Part shown: positions 35,498 to 49,347 of the stretch, one piece after another
How the letters are laid out: every line of letters begins with the position of its first letter
Position numbering within the stretch: position 1 is the stretch's first letter
Source of the DNA: Ardenticatenia bacterium
GTDB lineage: Bacteria; Chloroflexota; Anaerolineae; Ardenticatenales; Ardenticatenaceae
DNA: 52,148 nt
Assembly (NCBI GenBank): GCA_030949995.1
Contig: JAUZRY010000018.1
Span: 1-52,148 of the forward strand
Direction of reading: 5' to 3'
Translations under genes and position numbers: made by a program
The notes under the pieces: generated by a model
Seen by the model: the letters and a program-made list of their open reading frames with translations, nothing else
The model's database searches: none
Told to the model about the DNA's origin: nothing

Positions 35498-35551
35498 GGG
35501 GGTGGGCATTCGCCGCCTCTCGTGTAGAGCGGCAACAAGGAGGGGCAGACC

Positions 35552-39988
<4,437 letters not shown>

Positions 39989-40000
39989 GAAGCCTGCACA

Positions 40001-40052
40001 AAAAACTCCATGGTATGTGCCGTCTTTTGACATCACATACCATGGAGTTTTT
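40001..40052. terminator. Perfect 19-bp bidirectional terminator after gltB
   Basis: Bases 40001-40019 pair exactly with 40034-40052, with a 14-nt loop. The stem begins with A5 and ends with T5, so it has a T-tract in both directions, suiting the convergent gltB and DUF4349 genes. Confidence 0.9.
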
Positions 40053-40094
40053 CTCTTTTTCCCTGTTCCTGAAAAAATCCACTGTAGTCGCGCA

Positions 40095-41036
40095 CTACTG
40101 AGCTTGACCCAGGAAACGGCGTCCCAAGATCCAGAGGGGGACGAGTACCAACAGGAGCGGGCTGCCCAAGACACTGACCCAAATGGCTGCGTCCACGGCC
40201 TGCTGCACCACACGCATCAAGGTCTGCCACGCTTGGGCAAAGGTCTTCCCCGGGGACCATGGGGGCAGCTCCTGATCCACCTGGGCCAGAACAGGTTGGA
40301 GCTCGACGGTGATGGTGGAGAACGCAGTTCGCTGTTCCAGCGCGTTGCGCCGGGCTTTCAAGCGCTCCAGCTCTTCTTCCACGTAGCGCAACTGCTCGTT
40401 CACTTGGAGCGCTTCTTCCACCGTGCGCGCCTCGTCGAGGAAGCTCCGAATGCGATCGGCTGTGGCCTCCAAGTTGCGAATGCGAGCCTCCAAGTCCACG
40501 TATTCGTCTGTCACATCCTGGCCAGTTGTGGTCTCGTCCAGCACTTTGCCCAGACGCCGGAGCTGTTCTAATGTCTCCTCGAACTGCTCCGCCGGCACAG
40601 CAAAGGTCATCACAGCGTATGGGCGCTCTTCCTCGTACCACGTGCGCGAGTTGAGCACGTAACCGCCGTACTGGGAAGTCAGGAGCGTCACTTGGTTGAG
40701 CACGCTGAAGACGTTGTCCACTTCCAGGCGCAATGTGGCGTTTTTGATGATCTTGCGGTCAGAGCCCGGTAACAAGAGCTGGTCGCCGCCCGGGAACACG
40801 GCTGGCGGCTCTTCAGCTTCTTTCTCCGTGGTTACCTGGAGCTCGAAGTCCTGTATATCCGTCAGCCCGTCCTGTTGGGGTGCGCCTTCAACCAGCACAC
40901 TCTCCGGTGCCGGCCCACGGGGTTGGGAAAACGAATTTCGGTATTGGCGGGTTGATTGCTCCTCCCCTGCGCGCACACATCCTGCCAGGACGACGAAAGT
41001 CACCACACTCCAGACGATCCAACTTAGGCCCTTCAT
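40095..41036 (-). CDS. DUF4349-domain lipoprotein
   Basis: A 313-residue membrane-attached protein. The N-terminus is a lipoprotein signal with lipobox LAGC (Cys 20). The body matches DUF4349: KIIKNATLRLEVDNVFSVLNQV, YGGYVLNSR, MTFAVPAEQFEETLEQLRRLGKV and VTDEYVDLEARIRNLEATADRI, the last being a likely coiled coil that continues through about residue 230. A C-terminal membrane helix (WVSVLGSPLLLVLVPLWIL) is followed by a short positive tail. It would therefore be tethered at both ends on the outer face. DUF4349 has no established function that I know. Start 41036 follows GGGAGGAGC. It is convergent with gltB and divergent from the isochorismatase-like gene. Confidence 0.88.
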   Translation of the reverse strand: MKGLSWIVWSVVTFVVLAGCVRAGEEQSTRQYRNSFSQPRGPAPESVLVEGAPQQDGLTDIQDFELQVTTEKEAEEPPAVFPGGDQLLLPGSDRKIIKNATLRLEVDNVFSVLNQVTLLTSQYGGYVLNSRTWYEEERPYAVMTFAVPAEQFEETLEQLRRLGKVLDETTTGQDVTDEYVDLEARIRNLEATADRIRSFLDEARTVEEALQVNEQLRYVEEELERLKARRNALEQRTAFSTITVELQPVLAQVDQELPPWSPGKTFAQAWQTLMRVVQQAVDAAIWVSVLGSPLLLVLVPLWILGRRFLGQAQ

Positions 41037-41276
41037 GGATGCTCCTCCCTTCTTGAATTCATCACCTCCAGGAGGTGTGTTTGCCCGTCAAAACGTCTCC
41101 GCGTGCTCCAAGGTTCCCGACACGCGCCGTTTGACGTTGCTCGCGAGCAGCCCCAAAATTATGTGAGTGCTCTTACGGCCATGTGGCGCAGGCCGGTGGA
41201 GTGTCCTGTCCGTCCGTGCAGCGCAGGCATAGCGCCTGTCAGAGAACCCGCCTGGTGACAGGGGAGGAGGTTGACC

Positions 41277-41899
41277 ATGAGCGTGCCCTTCATTCCTGGC
41301 GAGACGGTAACTGTGCCCAAGATCACGTTCTCGGATCAAGTCCGTCTACCGGCTTCTGAAACAGCGCTCATCGTCGTGGACATGCAGAATGACTTCGTGA
41401 AGGAGGGGGGCTCATTGGTGGTGGCTACGGCCATCGAGACTGTGCCCCACATCCAACGGCTATTAGAGTCTGCACGTGCTGCTGGCGTTCACGTGGCCTA
41501 CACCCAGGACACGCACTTCGAAGGAGACCCGGAGTGGCAGATTTGGCCCGAACACTGCCGGGCCGGCACGTGGGGGTGGGAGATCGTGGAGGAGCTCAAA
41601 CCCCAGCCGGGAGAGGTCGTCTGTCAAAAGAGCCGCTATGACGGTTTCTACGGCACCTGGCTGGACACGTTCTCAGCCGCGTGTGGCAGGTGAAGCACCT
41701 GGTTATTGTGGGCACTGTGTCGAGCATCTGTGTGCTCCACACGGCAGCTTCGGCCGGGCTCCGGTGGTTTCACATCGTGGTGCCAGCCAACGGCATCTCG
41801 GCCCTGACGGAGTTCGACCAAGCCCTCACTTTGCGGCAGGTTTCATGGCTCTACCTGGGCGATGTGGTGCGCCGCGTTGAGGACATCGTGTTCGACTAG
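41277..41899 (+). CDS. Isochorismatase-family cysteine hydrolase (one-base frameshift in the data)
   Basis: About 207 residues once corrected. The catalytic triad is visible: Asp 35 in VVDMQNDF, Lys 118 in CQKSRYDGF, and Cys 152 in VGTVSSICVLHTAASA, where the usual form is ATNVCV. The frame breaks at 41672, where a missing C separates WLDTF from LSRVWQVKHLVIVG. Family members hydrolyse amides or ethers such as nicotinamide, N-carbamoylsarcosine or isochorismate. Nicotinamidase is possible but the metal-site His pattern is not clear. Start ATG 41277 follows GGGAGGAGG. It is 63 bp upstream of the patatin-like gene on the same strand. Confidence 0.87.
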
Positions 41900-41962
41900 A
41901 AGACTGCCTAAAGGGCAGCGGGTCGCAACCCCAAGGCCATGGTATGTGTGGAGGAGGCCATC

Positions 41963-42896
41963 ATGCTCGCCTTCGTCTTAAGTGGAGGAGGGAACCGGGG
42001 CGCCCTCCAGGTGGGGGCCCTCCAAGTGTTACTCGAAGCCGGCATTCAACCTGACGTGTTGGTAGGCACCTCCGTGGGCGCGGTCAATGCTCTGTTTTTG
42101 GCCTGTGATCCCACGCCACAGGGGGGCCTATCGCCTGGCTGAGGTGTGGTTGCAAGTGCGCAAGGAGGATGTCTATCCCGGCACCCACTTGACCGCCCTC
42201 TGGAACCTGGTCCGCCGGCGGGAAAGCCTGTTCAGTAATGCCAATTGGTATCGCTTCGTGCACCGCCACATGCCCGTCCGGCGCTTCGGTGAGCTTCAGA
42301 TCCCAGCCTACGCGGTGGCCACTGACTTGGAGACGGGCCGTGTACACGTGTTCGGCGACACCCCGGAGGACTACATCATTGACGGCATCATGGCCAGCAC
42401 GGCCTTGCCCCCCCTCCACCCACCCTGGCACGTGGCGGGCCGGCGCTACATTGACGGCGGCGCCGTCGCCGATCTACCCGTGCGCGTGGCCATGGATCGG
42501 GGCGCCCAGGAGATCATAGCCCTCAACTTGGCCAACACTCAGACGCCAGGCGAACAGTTGCGCACTCTGGCCGGTATTGTGCACCAGGCCATTGGGGCAC
42601 TCATTGTCCGCCACGTGACGGCCGACTTGGAATACGCTCAACTCCAAAACGTGAACGTGCGCACCATACAGCTCCGCCATCAGCTCTCGTTGCCCCCGTG
42701 GGATTTCAGCCACTCGGCCGAGCTGATCGCCTTGGGGCGCGAGATCACCCAGGCTGCCCTGCAGGCTGAACCGTTTACTGTGCCCTCGTGGAAGGATCGC
42801 CTTACCGAGCATGTCGTTCAGGCTTCCGCTCCCCTCTTAGCCGCAGTACAGCACATGATCGGGCGTCGTCTGGTCGCTCGTCAGGGAGGCGAGTGA
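41963..42896 (+). CDS. Patatin-like phospholipase (one-base frameshift in the data)
   Basis: About 310 residues once corrected. The oxyanion motif [13 protein letters not shown] (residues 8-20), the nucleophile elbow GTSVG (Ser 37) and the catalytic Asp of the DGG motif (about Asp 164, [11 protein letters not shown]) are all present, defining a bacterial patatin lipid acyl hydrolase. The frame breaks in the G6 run 42121-42126; removing one G joins ACDPTPQG to [11 protein letters not shown]. Start ATG 41963 follows GGAGGAGG; ATG 41939 is upstream in frame. No signal peptide is seen, so it probably acts on the inner face of the membrane. The lipid substrate is unknown. Confidence 0.88.
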
Positions 42897-42954
42897 CCGC
42901 ACCGGCCGTGAGGCCAAGGGGCCCAATGGGGCGCGAGAGACCTTCAGGTGGTTC

Positions 42955-42983
42955 TTGACAGACGTTCCGAAACACTGTATTGT
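42955..42983 (+). promoter_or_regulatory. Promoter upstream of the Cys-rich gene, mscS and murE
   Basis: A perfect TTGACA (42955-42960), a 17-bp spacer and TATTGT (42978-42983), about 110 bp before the GTG at 43092. It may drive the row up to ruvA. Confidence 0.6.
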
Positions 42984-43091
42984 CTACCGAATCCGAGAGT
43001 CCGGTGGTCCAGGTACGTCTAACCATCCTGTTCACGCTCCTTCGGCTTGGAAACGGCCAGGCGGAAGGGGGTAGAGCAGAGGGGGAGAGCT

Positions 43092-43502
43092 GTGGAGCCA
43101 TGTCCTATTTGTGAAGAACGCAGGCCGGAGGATGCCCACTTCGCCAACGCTGAATGTACCAACTGCGGGCGCTACGTCTGTTATGACCACGCCATCCGCG
43201 TGCAGCGGGGCAGTTTCCTCTGCTTGGTGTGCTACGAGGCTGACGAGGAATTCTACCGCCAACACCGCCGGCTGATCCAGCGGCCGCGGTACAACGTGCC
43301 CGTTCACCCGACCAACATCCCAACACACGCCGCCGACGTGTCCGGCAACAGGCTGGTTCCTCCGGACGGCGGGGCGTGTTGGCCCGTATTCGGGAGCGGC
43401 TGGGGAGGTGAAACGGCCGAGCAACGTGATTCCCGTGTGGCGAGGGGGCGCACACACGAGTTGGTAGCGTGTGGTTCGTGTGGTCACATGGGGTGGGAGT
43501 GA
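43092..43502 (+). CDS. Small Cys-rich zinc-finger-like protein, unknown function
   Basis: About 136 residues. The N-terminal 60 hold four Cys pairs or near-pairs, CPIC, CTNC, VCYDH and CLVC, in the order of a treble-clef, B-box or FYVE-like zinc cluster. YEADEEFYRQHRRLIQRPRY follows as a charged helix. The C-terminal 60 residues look unstructured and end with a further CGSC; a frameshift there is possible. Start GTG 43092 follows GGGGGAGAG; the frame extends to a TTG at 43047. It ends 6 bp before the MscS gene, so they are co-transcribed. I do not recognise a family; a metal-binding accessory or regulatory role is only a guess. Confidence 0.6.
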   Translation: MEPCPICEERRPEDAHFANAECTNCGRYVCYDHAIRVQRGSFLCLVCYEADEEFYRQHRRLIQRPRYNVPVHPTNIPTHAADVSGNRLVPPDGGACWPVFGSGWGGETAEQRDSRVARGRTHELVACGSCGHMGWE

Positions 43503-43508
43503 AGAGAT

Positions 43509-44642
43509 ATGGTGGACGTTGTGCGCTCGTGGGAGACGGAGACGGTGTATGCCCTGATCAGGGCAGCCGTCATCTTCGTGGTCGTGGCCGTGCTCGCCCG
43601 TCTTCTCCTGGTCCTTGCCGACCGGTACCTCTGGAAGCTCACCCGCCGTTCGCGCTCCACCTTCGACGACGTGCTCTTCAACGCCGTGCGTGGTCCCCTG
43701 TTTTGGCTTGTGCTGGTGATGGGCGCCAAGGTAGCCCTCCTCTCCTTGGACTTTCTGGCAGACGAGTGGCAAGCCCTGTTCGATGGCCTCATTTTCACGG
43801 CTGGCGTGTTGGTCGTCTACGTTCTCATGTACAGCCTAGTGCGCGACCTGCTCCAGTGGTATGTGAAACACGTGGCCGACCGCACTGAGTCCACCTTGGA
43901 CGAACTCTTGATACCCTACGTGCGCCGTGTGTTGCTGGTGGTGTTAACCGTGTTGGCCGCACTGACCATCCTTGACCACTTTGGTGTGGAAGTTACTACA
44001 CTGTTGGCCACATTGGGGGTGGGCTCCTTGGCCGTGGCCTTAGCCGCCCAAGCAACGCTGCGTGACGCCATCAGCGGCCTGGTGATCCTGTTGGACCGAC
44101 CGTACCGCATTGGCGATCGCGTGTTGCTACCGTCCCAGGAGATCTACGGTGACGTGATAGACATCGGCCTGCGCTCCACCCGGATCCGCACCCGTGATCA
44201 TCGAGTCGTCACCATACCCAACTCTGCCATGACTGACGGTGTGATCATCAACTACGCCTATCCCGATGATCGCCTGCGCATGGACTTACCTGTCGGCGTG
44301 GCGTATGGCACCGACTTGGACCGAGCTCGCGAGGTGCTGTTGGAGGCCGTGCATGCAGTCGAAGGCGTGCTGAAGGAACCACCACCGCGTGTCCTCGTGC
44401 GAGGTTTTGGTGATTCGGCCGTGAACCTTAGTATCCGTTTCTGGATCGACTCCTTTGTGAACCGTACACCGGTGATGGACCGCGTCTACCGTGCTGCCTA
44501 TCTCGCCCTCAACAACGCCGGCATTGAGATTCCTTTCCCACAACGTACAGTCTGGCATCGGTTAGAGGCCCAACACGCTGCTCGCTGGCAACAGGTGCTC
44601 TCGCCGAAGGCCATTGAAGAAGATGGAGCGGAACTTCCATGA
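43509..44642 (+). CDS. MscS family mechanosensitive ion channel
   Basis: A 377-residue membrane protein. Four to five helices lie in the first 190 residues. The pore-lining helix TM3 is seen in TLLATLGVGSLAVALAAQATLRDAISGLVILL, followed by the family signature RPYRIGDRVLL and the beta domain GDVIDIGLRSTRIRTRDHRVVTIPNS. The C-terminal alpha/beta part has GVAYGTDLDRAREVLLEAV and ends near FPQRTVWH. Such channels release solutes on osmotic downshock. Its stop overlaps the murE start (ATGA at 44639-44642), so translation is coupled. It is downstream of the Cys-rich protein gene by 6 bp. Confidence 0.93.
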   Translation: MVDVVRSWETETVYALIRAAVIFVVVAVLARLLLVLADRYLWKLTRRSRSTFDDVLFNAVRGPLFWLVLVMGAKVALLSLDFLADEWQALFDGLIFTAGVLVVYVLMYSLVRDLLQWYVKHVADRTESTLDELLIPYVRRVLLVVLTVLAALTILDHFGVEVTTLLATLGVGSLAVALAAQATLRDAISGLVILLDRPYRIGDRVLLPSQEIYGDVIDIGLRSTRIRTRDHRVVTIPNSAMTDGVIINYAYPDDRLRMDLPVGVAYGTDLDRAREVLLEAVHAVEGVLKEPPPRVLVRGFGDSAVNLSIRFWIDSFVNRTPVMDRVYRAAYLALNNAGIEIPFPQRTVWHRLEAQHAARWQQVLSPKAIEEDGAELP

Positions 44643-46192
44643 GCAACCGAACCAGAGCCGGACTTGGTCCCATGCCCTTGGTCGAGCTGCTGAGTGCTCT
44701 GCCCGCCTATCGCACGCGGACAGAAACCCTCGCCGGAATCCGCGTGCGCGGCATCACCGGCGACTCCCGCCGCGTTGAACACGGTATGCTCTTCGTGGCC
44801 TACCCTGGGGTGTGGGTGGACGCGCACCGGTACATTCCCGACGCTGTGGCACGGGGTGCTGTGGCCGTGGTGGGTGAACGTCCCGCTGATGAGTACGCTA
44901 CGCTGCCCGTGCCCTACATTCAGGTGCCCGATGGGCGAGAGGCGTTGGCCTGGCTGGCCGCTGCCTGGTATGGCCATCCCTCCCGGCAGGTACGCGTGGT
45001 GGGCATCACGGGCACTGACGGCAAAACCACCACAACGGCGCTTACGGCGGCCGTCCTCGAGGCCATGGGGGCCACAGTGGGGGTCATCAGCACCATCGGC
45101 GCCCGCATCGGCCACCAGCACGTGGAGACGGGTGCCCACGTGACCACCCCTGATGCCCTGGAGACCCAACACTACCTGCGCCAAATGGTGGAAAACGGCG
45201 CTCATTATGCCGTGATCGAAACCACATCCCACGGTTTGGCCCAACACCGTGTGACCGGCGTGGCCTTCGACGTGGCCGTGGTGACCAACATCACCCACGA
45301 GCACTTGGACATCCACGGCACCGTCGAGAACTACCGCAAGGCTAAAGCCATGCTCTTCGCCTCGTTGGCCACGACCTACAGAAAACCCGAGACCCTCAAG
45401 GTCTCCATCCTGAACGCTGACGACTCCAGCTACCAGTATCTCCGCCACCACGCCGCCGACGTGACGCTCACATATGGAGTGGAGGCGCCCGCCGACGTGC
45501 GCGCAGTGGACATCCAGTACACCAACCAGGGCACTCGGTTTACCGTTGAAAGCCCCACAGGGCGCTTCGAGCTCTTCACCCACCTGTTGGGCGCCTTTAA
45601 CGTCTACAACGCCCTGGCCGCTACGGCCGTGGGGCTTTCCCAGGGCGCCACGGCCGAGCAAGTTCAGGCCGGCATTGCCCGCGTGGAGCGCGTGACCGGG
45701 CGCATGGAGCCCATTGACGAAGGGCAGGAGTTCCTAGCCATTGTGGACTTTGCCCACACGCCCGTCTCCCTGGAGCAAGCCCTGAAGGCGGCTCGTACCA
45801 TGGCCGAAGGACGAGTTATCGTCGTCTTCGGATCGGCCGGCCTGCGGGACGTGGCCAAACGCAGCATGATGGGGCGAGTTGCCGCCCGCTTGGCCGACCT
45901 GGCCGTCTTCACGGCCGAGGACCCACGCACCGAAGATGTCAACGAAATCATCGCCGAAATCGCGCGCGGTGCCCGGGCGGCCGGCGCCCGCGAGGGGCGC
46001 GATTACGTGTGCATTCCCGACCGGGCCGCGGCCATCGAGTGGGCCATCTTCCAGGCCCAGCCGGGCGACGTGGTCATGGCATGTGGCAAGGGCCACGAGC
46101 CCACCATGTGTTACGGGGAGACCGAATATCCCTGGAACGAACACGATGTCATGCGCGCCGCCATCCGCAAGCGGCAACAACAGGGGCAATGA
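44639..46192 (+). CDS. murE: UDP-N-acetylmuramoyl-tripeptide synthetase (MurE ligase)
   Basis: A 517-residue Mur ligase that adds the third amino acid to UDP-MurNAc-L-Ala-D-Glu in peptidoglycan synthesis. It has the N-terminal UDP-binding RGITGDSRRVEHGMLFVAYPG, the P-loop GITGTDGKTTTTAL and the motif VIETTSHGLAQHRV. The central region has NITHEHLDIHGTVENYRKAK, with the carbamylated-Lys position. The C-terminal domain has FGSAGLRDVAKRSMMG and EDPRTEDVNEI. The last resembles the DNPR loop that selects diaminopimelate, but its first residues differ, so the third residue of the peptide is uncertain. It overlaps mscS by 4 bp and ruvA by 4 bp. The combination suggests one transcript. Confidence 0.94.
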   Translation: MSNRTRAGLGPMPLVELLSALPAYRTRTETLAGIRVRGITGDSRRVEHGMLFVAYPGVWVDAHRYIPDAVARGAVAVVGERPADEYATLPVPYIQVPDGREALAWLAAAWYGHPSRQVRVVGITGTDGKTTTTALTAAVLEAMGATVGVISTIGARIGHQHVETGAHVTTPDALETQHYLRQMVENGAHYAVIETTSHGLAQHRVTGVAFDVAVVTNITHEHLDIHGTVENYRKAKAMLFASLATTYRKPETLKVSILNADDSSYQYLRHHAADVTLTYGVEAPADVRAVDIQYTNQGTRFTVESPTGRFELFTHLLGAFNVYNALAATAVGLSQGATAEQVQAGIARVERVTGRMEPIDEGQEFLAIVDFAHTPVSLEQALKAARTMAEGRVIVVFGSAGLRDVAKRSMMGRVAARLADLAVFTAEDPRTEDVNEIIAEIARGARAAGAREGRDYVCIPDRAAAIEWAIFQAQPGDVVMACGKGHEPTMCYGETEYPWNEHDVMRAAIRKRQQQGQ

Positions 46193-46755
46193 TCGGCAGC
46201 CTTGAGGGCACGCTTCTGTGCCGACAGGAGGACTGGATCCTGCTCGACGTGGGCGGGGTGGGCTACCGCGTCCACGTGCCTCCTCCCCTGGCTGCTCAAA
46301 TGGGCTCCGAAGGTGAACGGGTGCGGCTCTACACTCACCTCCACGTGCGCGAGAATGAGCTCAGCCTGTACGGGTTCAGGACCTCGGAGGAACTGGAGCT
46401 CTTCGAGTTGCTGTTGGCCGTGAGCGGGGTAGGGCCTAAGGTCGCCCTTGCGTTCCTGGCCACATATGACCCAGCCACCATCGTCCACGCCATTGCCAAC
46501 GAGCAGCACGATCTGCTCACGCGCGTGCCCGGCGTGGGCGCCCGCACGGCGCGCCGCGTGGTCCTCGAACTGAAGAGCAAAGTGGAACGGCTCGCCGCAG
46601 CCGGTATGCCGGCCACCGATGAGGCGGACGCCGTAAGCGCCCTCACAGCTTTGGGGTACAGTGTTCGCGAGGCCCAAGCAGCCCTCCGAGGACTTCCCGC
46701 CAACCTGTCACTGGAGGAAAAGATTTTCCGTGCCCTCCAACGGCTCAGCGAGTAG
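46189..46755 (+). CDS. ruvA: Holliday junction branch-migration protein RuvA
   Basis: A 188-residue RuvA that holds four-way DNA junctions for the RuvB motor. The N-terminal OB fold reads MIGSLEGTLLCRQEDWILLDVGGVGYRV. Domain II has the two helix-hairpin-helix motifs VSGVGPKVALAFL and VPGVGARTARRVVLELK. The C-terminal RuvB-binding domain DAVSALTALGYSVREAQAAL is intact. Its ATG overlaps the murE stop in ATGA. ruvB and ruvC are not in the window, so this is an unusual partner for cell-wall genes. The product is cytoplasmic. Confidence 0.96.
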   Translation: MIGSLEGTLLCRQEDWILLDVGGVGYRVHVPPPLAAQMGSEGERVRLYTHLHVRENELSLYGFRTSEELELFELLLAVSGVGPKVALAFLATYDPATIVHAIANEQHDLLTRVPGVGARTARRVVLELKSKVERLAAAGMPATDEADAVSALTALGYSVREAQAALRGLPANLSLEEKIFRALQRLSE

Positions 46756-46783
46756 AGAGACCCTGTGTGAGGTGACTGAACTC

Positions 46784-47794
46784 ATGAACGCAGCATTAGC
46801 ACACCCTCAGCTCGCCGAACAGGCACACAACGGGCACGTGGCAGGCCCAGAAATTTCCGTGGTCATCCCCCTCTACAACGAGGAGGAGAGCATCCCCGAG
46901 CTCTACCGTTCCCTGACCGAGGTGTTGGAGGCTTGTGGCCGTCCCTACGAGATCATCGTGGTGGACGATGGTTCCACCGACGGCAGCTATCCCCTCCTGC
47001 GCCGCTTGGCCGCTGAAGACCGGCGCCTCAAGGTGATTCGCCTGCGCCGCAACTTCGGGCAAACCGCCGCATTCGCGGCCGGCTTCGACCGGGCACGGGG
47101 CGACATCATTGTAACCATGGACGCGGACTTGCAAAACGACCCGCGCGACATCCCCAAGCTGTTGGCAAAAATTGACGATGGCTTCGACATCGTGAGCGGC
47201 TGGCGGGTCAACCGGAAGGACCGCTTCTTGGACCGCAAGCTGCCCTCCATCATTGCCAACCGGCTCATCTCCAACGTGACCGACGTGCGCCTGCACGATT
47301 ACGGCTGCTCGCTGAAAGCCTACCGGGCCGATGTGCTCCGCGAAGTGCGCTTGTACGGTGAGCTCCACCGGTTCATTCCAGCCTTGGCCAGCCAAGTGGG
47401 CGGTGCCGTGGCCGAGGTGCCGGTCAACCACCATCCCAGGCGGTACGGGCGCTCCAAGTATGGTCTGAGCCGCACAATCCGTGTGATCCTCGACTTGATC
47501 ACCGTCTGGTTCCTAGGCGCCTACTCCACCCGCCCCCTCCACGTCTTTGGCACGCTGGGGTTGGGCGCGGCTGGCGTAGGCATGCTGCTGGGCTTCTACT
47601 TGGCCCTGGTGAAGTTCATCGGCCACCAGGACATCGGCACGCGCCCTCTGTTGCTGCTCGCCGTGCTGCTCATCGTGGTGGGCATTCAGCTCATCACTAT
47701 GGGGCTGTTGGGGGAAATGATTATCCGCACCTATCACGAGAGTCAGGGCAAACCCATCTACATTGTGCGAGAAGTGCTCAACGGGGAGGAGTAA
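46784..47794 (+). CDS. Polyprenyl-phosphate glycosyltransferase (GT2, DPM1/ArnC-like)
   Basis: A 336-residue GT2 enzyme with a cytoplasmic GT-A domain and two C-terminal membrane helices (HVFGTLGLGAAGVGMLLGFYL and LLLLAVLLIVVGIQLITMGLL). The GT-A domain has SVVIPLYNEEESIPELYRSL, IIVVDDGSTDGS, RRNFGQTAAFAAGFD and the metal motif DADLQND, then HHPRRYGRSKYG. It should transfer a sugar from a nucleotide donor to undecaprenyl phosphate, feeding GT-C enzymes such as the one at 15786-18137. Start 46784 follows GAGGTGA. It begins 28 bp after ruvA and ends before a hairpin, so it probably closes the row. The sugar cannot be named. Confidence 0.93.
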   Translation: MNAALAHPQLAEQAHNGHVAGPEISVVIPLYNEEESIPELYRSLTEVLEACGRPYEIIVVDDGSTDGSYPLLRRLAAEDRRLKVIRLRRNFGQTAAFAAGFDRARGDIIVTMDADLQNDPRDIPKLLAKIDDGFDIVSGWRVNRKDRFLDRKLPSIIANRLISNVTDVRLHDYGCSLKAYRADVLREVRLYGELHRFIPALASQVGGAVAEVPVNHHPRRYGRSKYGLSRTIRVILDLITVWFLGAYSTRPLHVFGTLGLGAAGVGMLLGFYLALVKFIGHQDIGTRPLLLLAVLLIVVGIQLITMGLLGEMIIRTYHESQGKPIYIVREVLNGEE

Positions 47795-47801
47795 GCGGCG
47801 T

Positions 47802-47827
47802 GCCCGGGAGCCCTATTGCTCCCGGGC
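47802..47827. terminator. Hairpin between convergent GT2 gene and glyA
   Basis: A perfect 10-bp stem GCCCGGGAGC (47802-47811) with GCTCCCGGGC (47818-47827) and a 6-nt loop. No T-run follows. It lies in the 39-bp gap between convergent stops. Confidence 0.6.
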
Positions 47828-47833
47828 GGTGGC

Positions 47834-49148
47834 TTACGCGGGCACGGGGAAGCGAAGGGCCAATTCCTTGACGGCCGCACGCACCTCGTCGTGGACGTGA
47901 GGATCATCATGGTGGTGAAGCGTGCGGGCAATGAGGTCACCCACGAGGCGCATGTCCTGTTCGCGAAAGCCTCGTGTGGTCAAGGCAGGCGACCCCAGGC
48001 GAATGCCGCTGGTCACAAAGGGGCTTCGGGGGTCGAAAGGCACCATGTTCTTGTTGGCCGTAATGTTCACGTTGTCGAGCACGTGTTCGGCCTGTTTGCC
48101 CGTTAACCCCACAGACCGCACGTCGACCACCAGCAGGTGGGTGTCGGTGCCTCCGGAGACGATACGCAGTCCGTGACCGGCCAATGTTTCTGCCAGCACT
48201 TTGGCGTTGGTGACCACCTGGCGACCGTAGGTGCGGAACTCTTCAGTCATGGCCAACTTGAAGGCCACGGCCTTAGCGGCGATAATATGCATCAGGGGGC
48301 CCCCTTGCGTTCCCGGAAAGACGGCCTTGTTGATGGCCATGGCGTACTTCTCGCGCGCCAGGATGAACCCGCTGCGTGGCCCCCGAAGGGTCTTGTGCGT
48401 GGTGCTGGTGACCACATCGCAGTAGGGAACAGGATTGGGATGTGCGCCAGCCGCCACTAGGCCGGCAAAGTGGGCCATGTCACACATCAGGAAGGCGCCC
48501 ACCTCGTCGGCAATGGCCCGGAACGCCTCGAAATCCCACAGCCGGGGATAAGCGCTGGCCCCGGTGAGGATCAACTTGGGGCGGTGTTCGCGGGCCAGGC
48601 GGGCCACCTCGTCCATGTCGATGGTCTCCGTCTCGGGTGAGACGCCGTAGTGGACGATGTTGTAGAGCATCCCACTGAAATTGACAGGGCTCCCGTGGGT
48701 TAAGTGTCCGCCCTGGTCGAGCTTCATGCTGAGGATGGTGTCTCCCGGCTCCAACAGGGCGAAGTAGACGGCCATGTTGGCTAGGGAGCCCGAATGGGGC
48801 TGCACATTGGCGTACTCTGCTCCGAAGAGCGCCTTCACGCGCTCGATGGCCAACGACTCCACAATGTCCACGTATTCACACCCGCCGTAATACCGCCTGC
48901 CCGGATAGCCTTCGGCGTACTTGTTGGTCAGCACACTGGCCGCCGCCTCTTCCTCGCTGACGCGCGCGGGCCGTGCGCGTAGTCCTCGAGGCGATCTGCA
49001 GCTCCCAGCTTCCTCCTGCTGGCGGCGGCGCTCTCCTCCTTGGCAGGGCGAGAAGTGGCCTCCCGGCGCCAGTTCCGGGTCCACGTTTCGTTTCCGAGGG
49101 TGGTATCCACAGTATCCCGAGGGCCAGGTGGGGTGTGGAAACGCTCAT
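47834..49148 (-). CDS. glyA: Serine hydroxymethyltransferase (several frameshifts near the N-terminus)
   Basis: The PLP enzyme that interconverts serine and glycine with tetrahydrofolate, about 437 residues. From about 48960 to the stop the frame is clean: [43 protein letters not shown], and the PLP lysine in [16 protein letters not shown]. The N-terminal 60 residues are spread over three frames. Pieces in order are [35 protein letters not shown] and [11 protein letters not shown], which together make a normal SHMT N-terminus. At least four indels lie between 48985 and 49120. Start ATG 49148 follows GGAGGTGC. A promoter about 200 bp upstream gives a long leader. Errors in the data are more likely than gene loss, as this enzyme is nearly always needed. 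Confidence 0.92.
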
Positions 49149-49347
49149 GGTTCTGCACCTCCGCTTTCTCTGCTGAGGGAATAGGACTCGGCCGGGACAT
49201 GTCCTGCGAAGCCGGCACATGATGAGGTGGTTCCACGCTCCTGTACAGCATTGCTCGTTCCGGAAACGGCTGAGATCACCCCAGGCTCGTCGTGTGATGC
49301 AACCATGGTTGTGCCTCTTCGGCAGGATGGTGGCCATTGTGAAAGCT

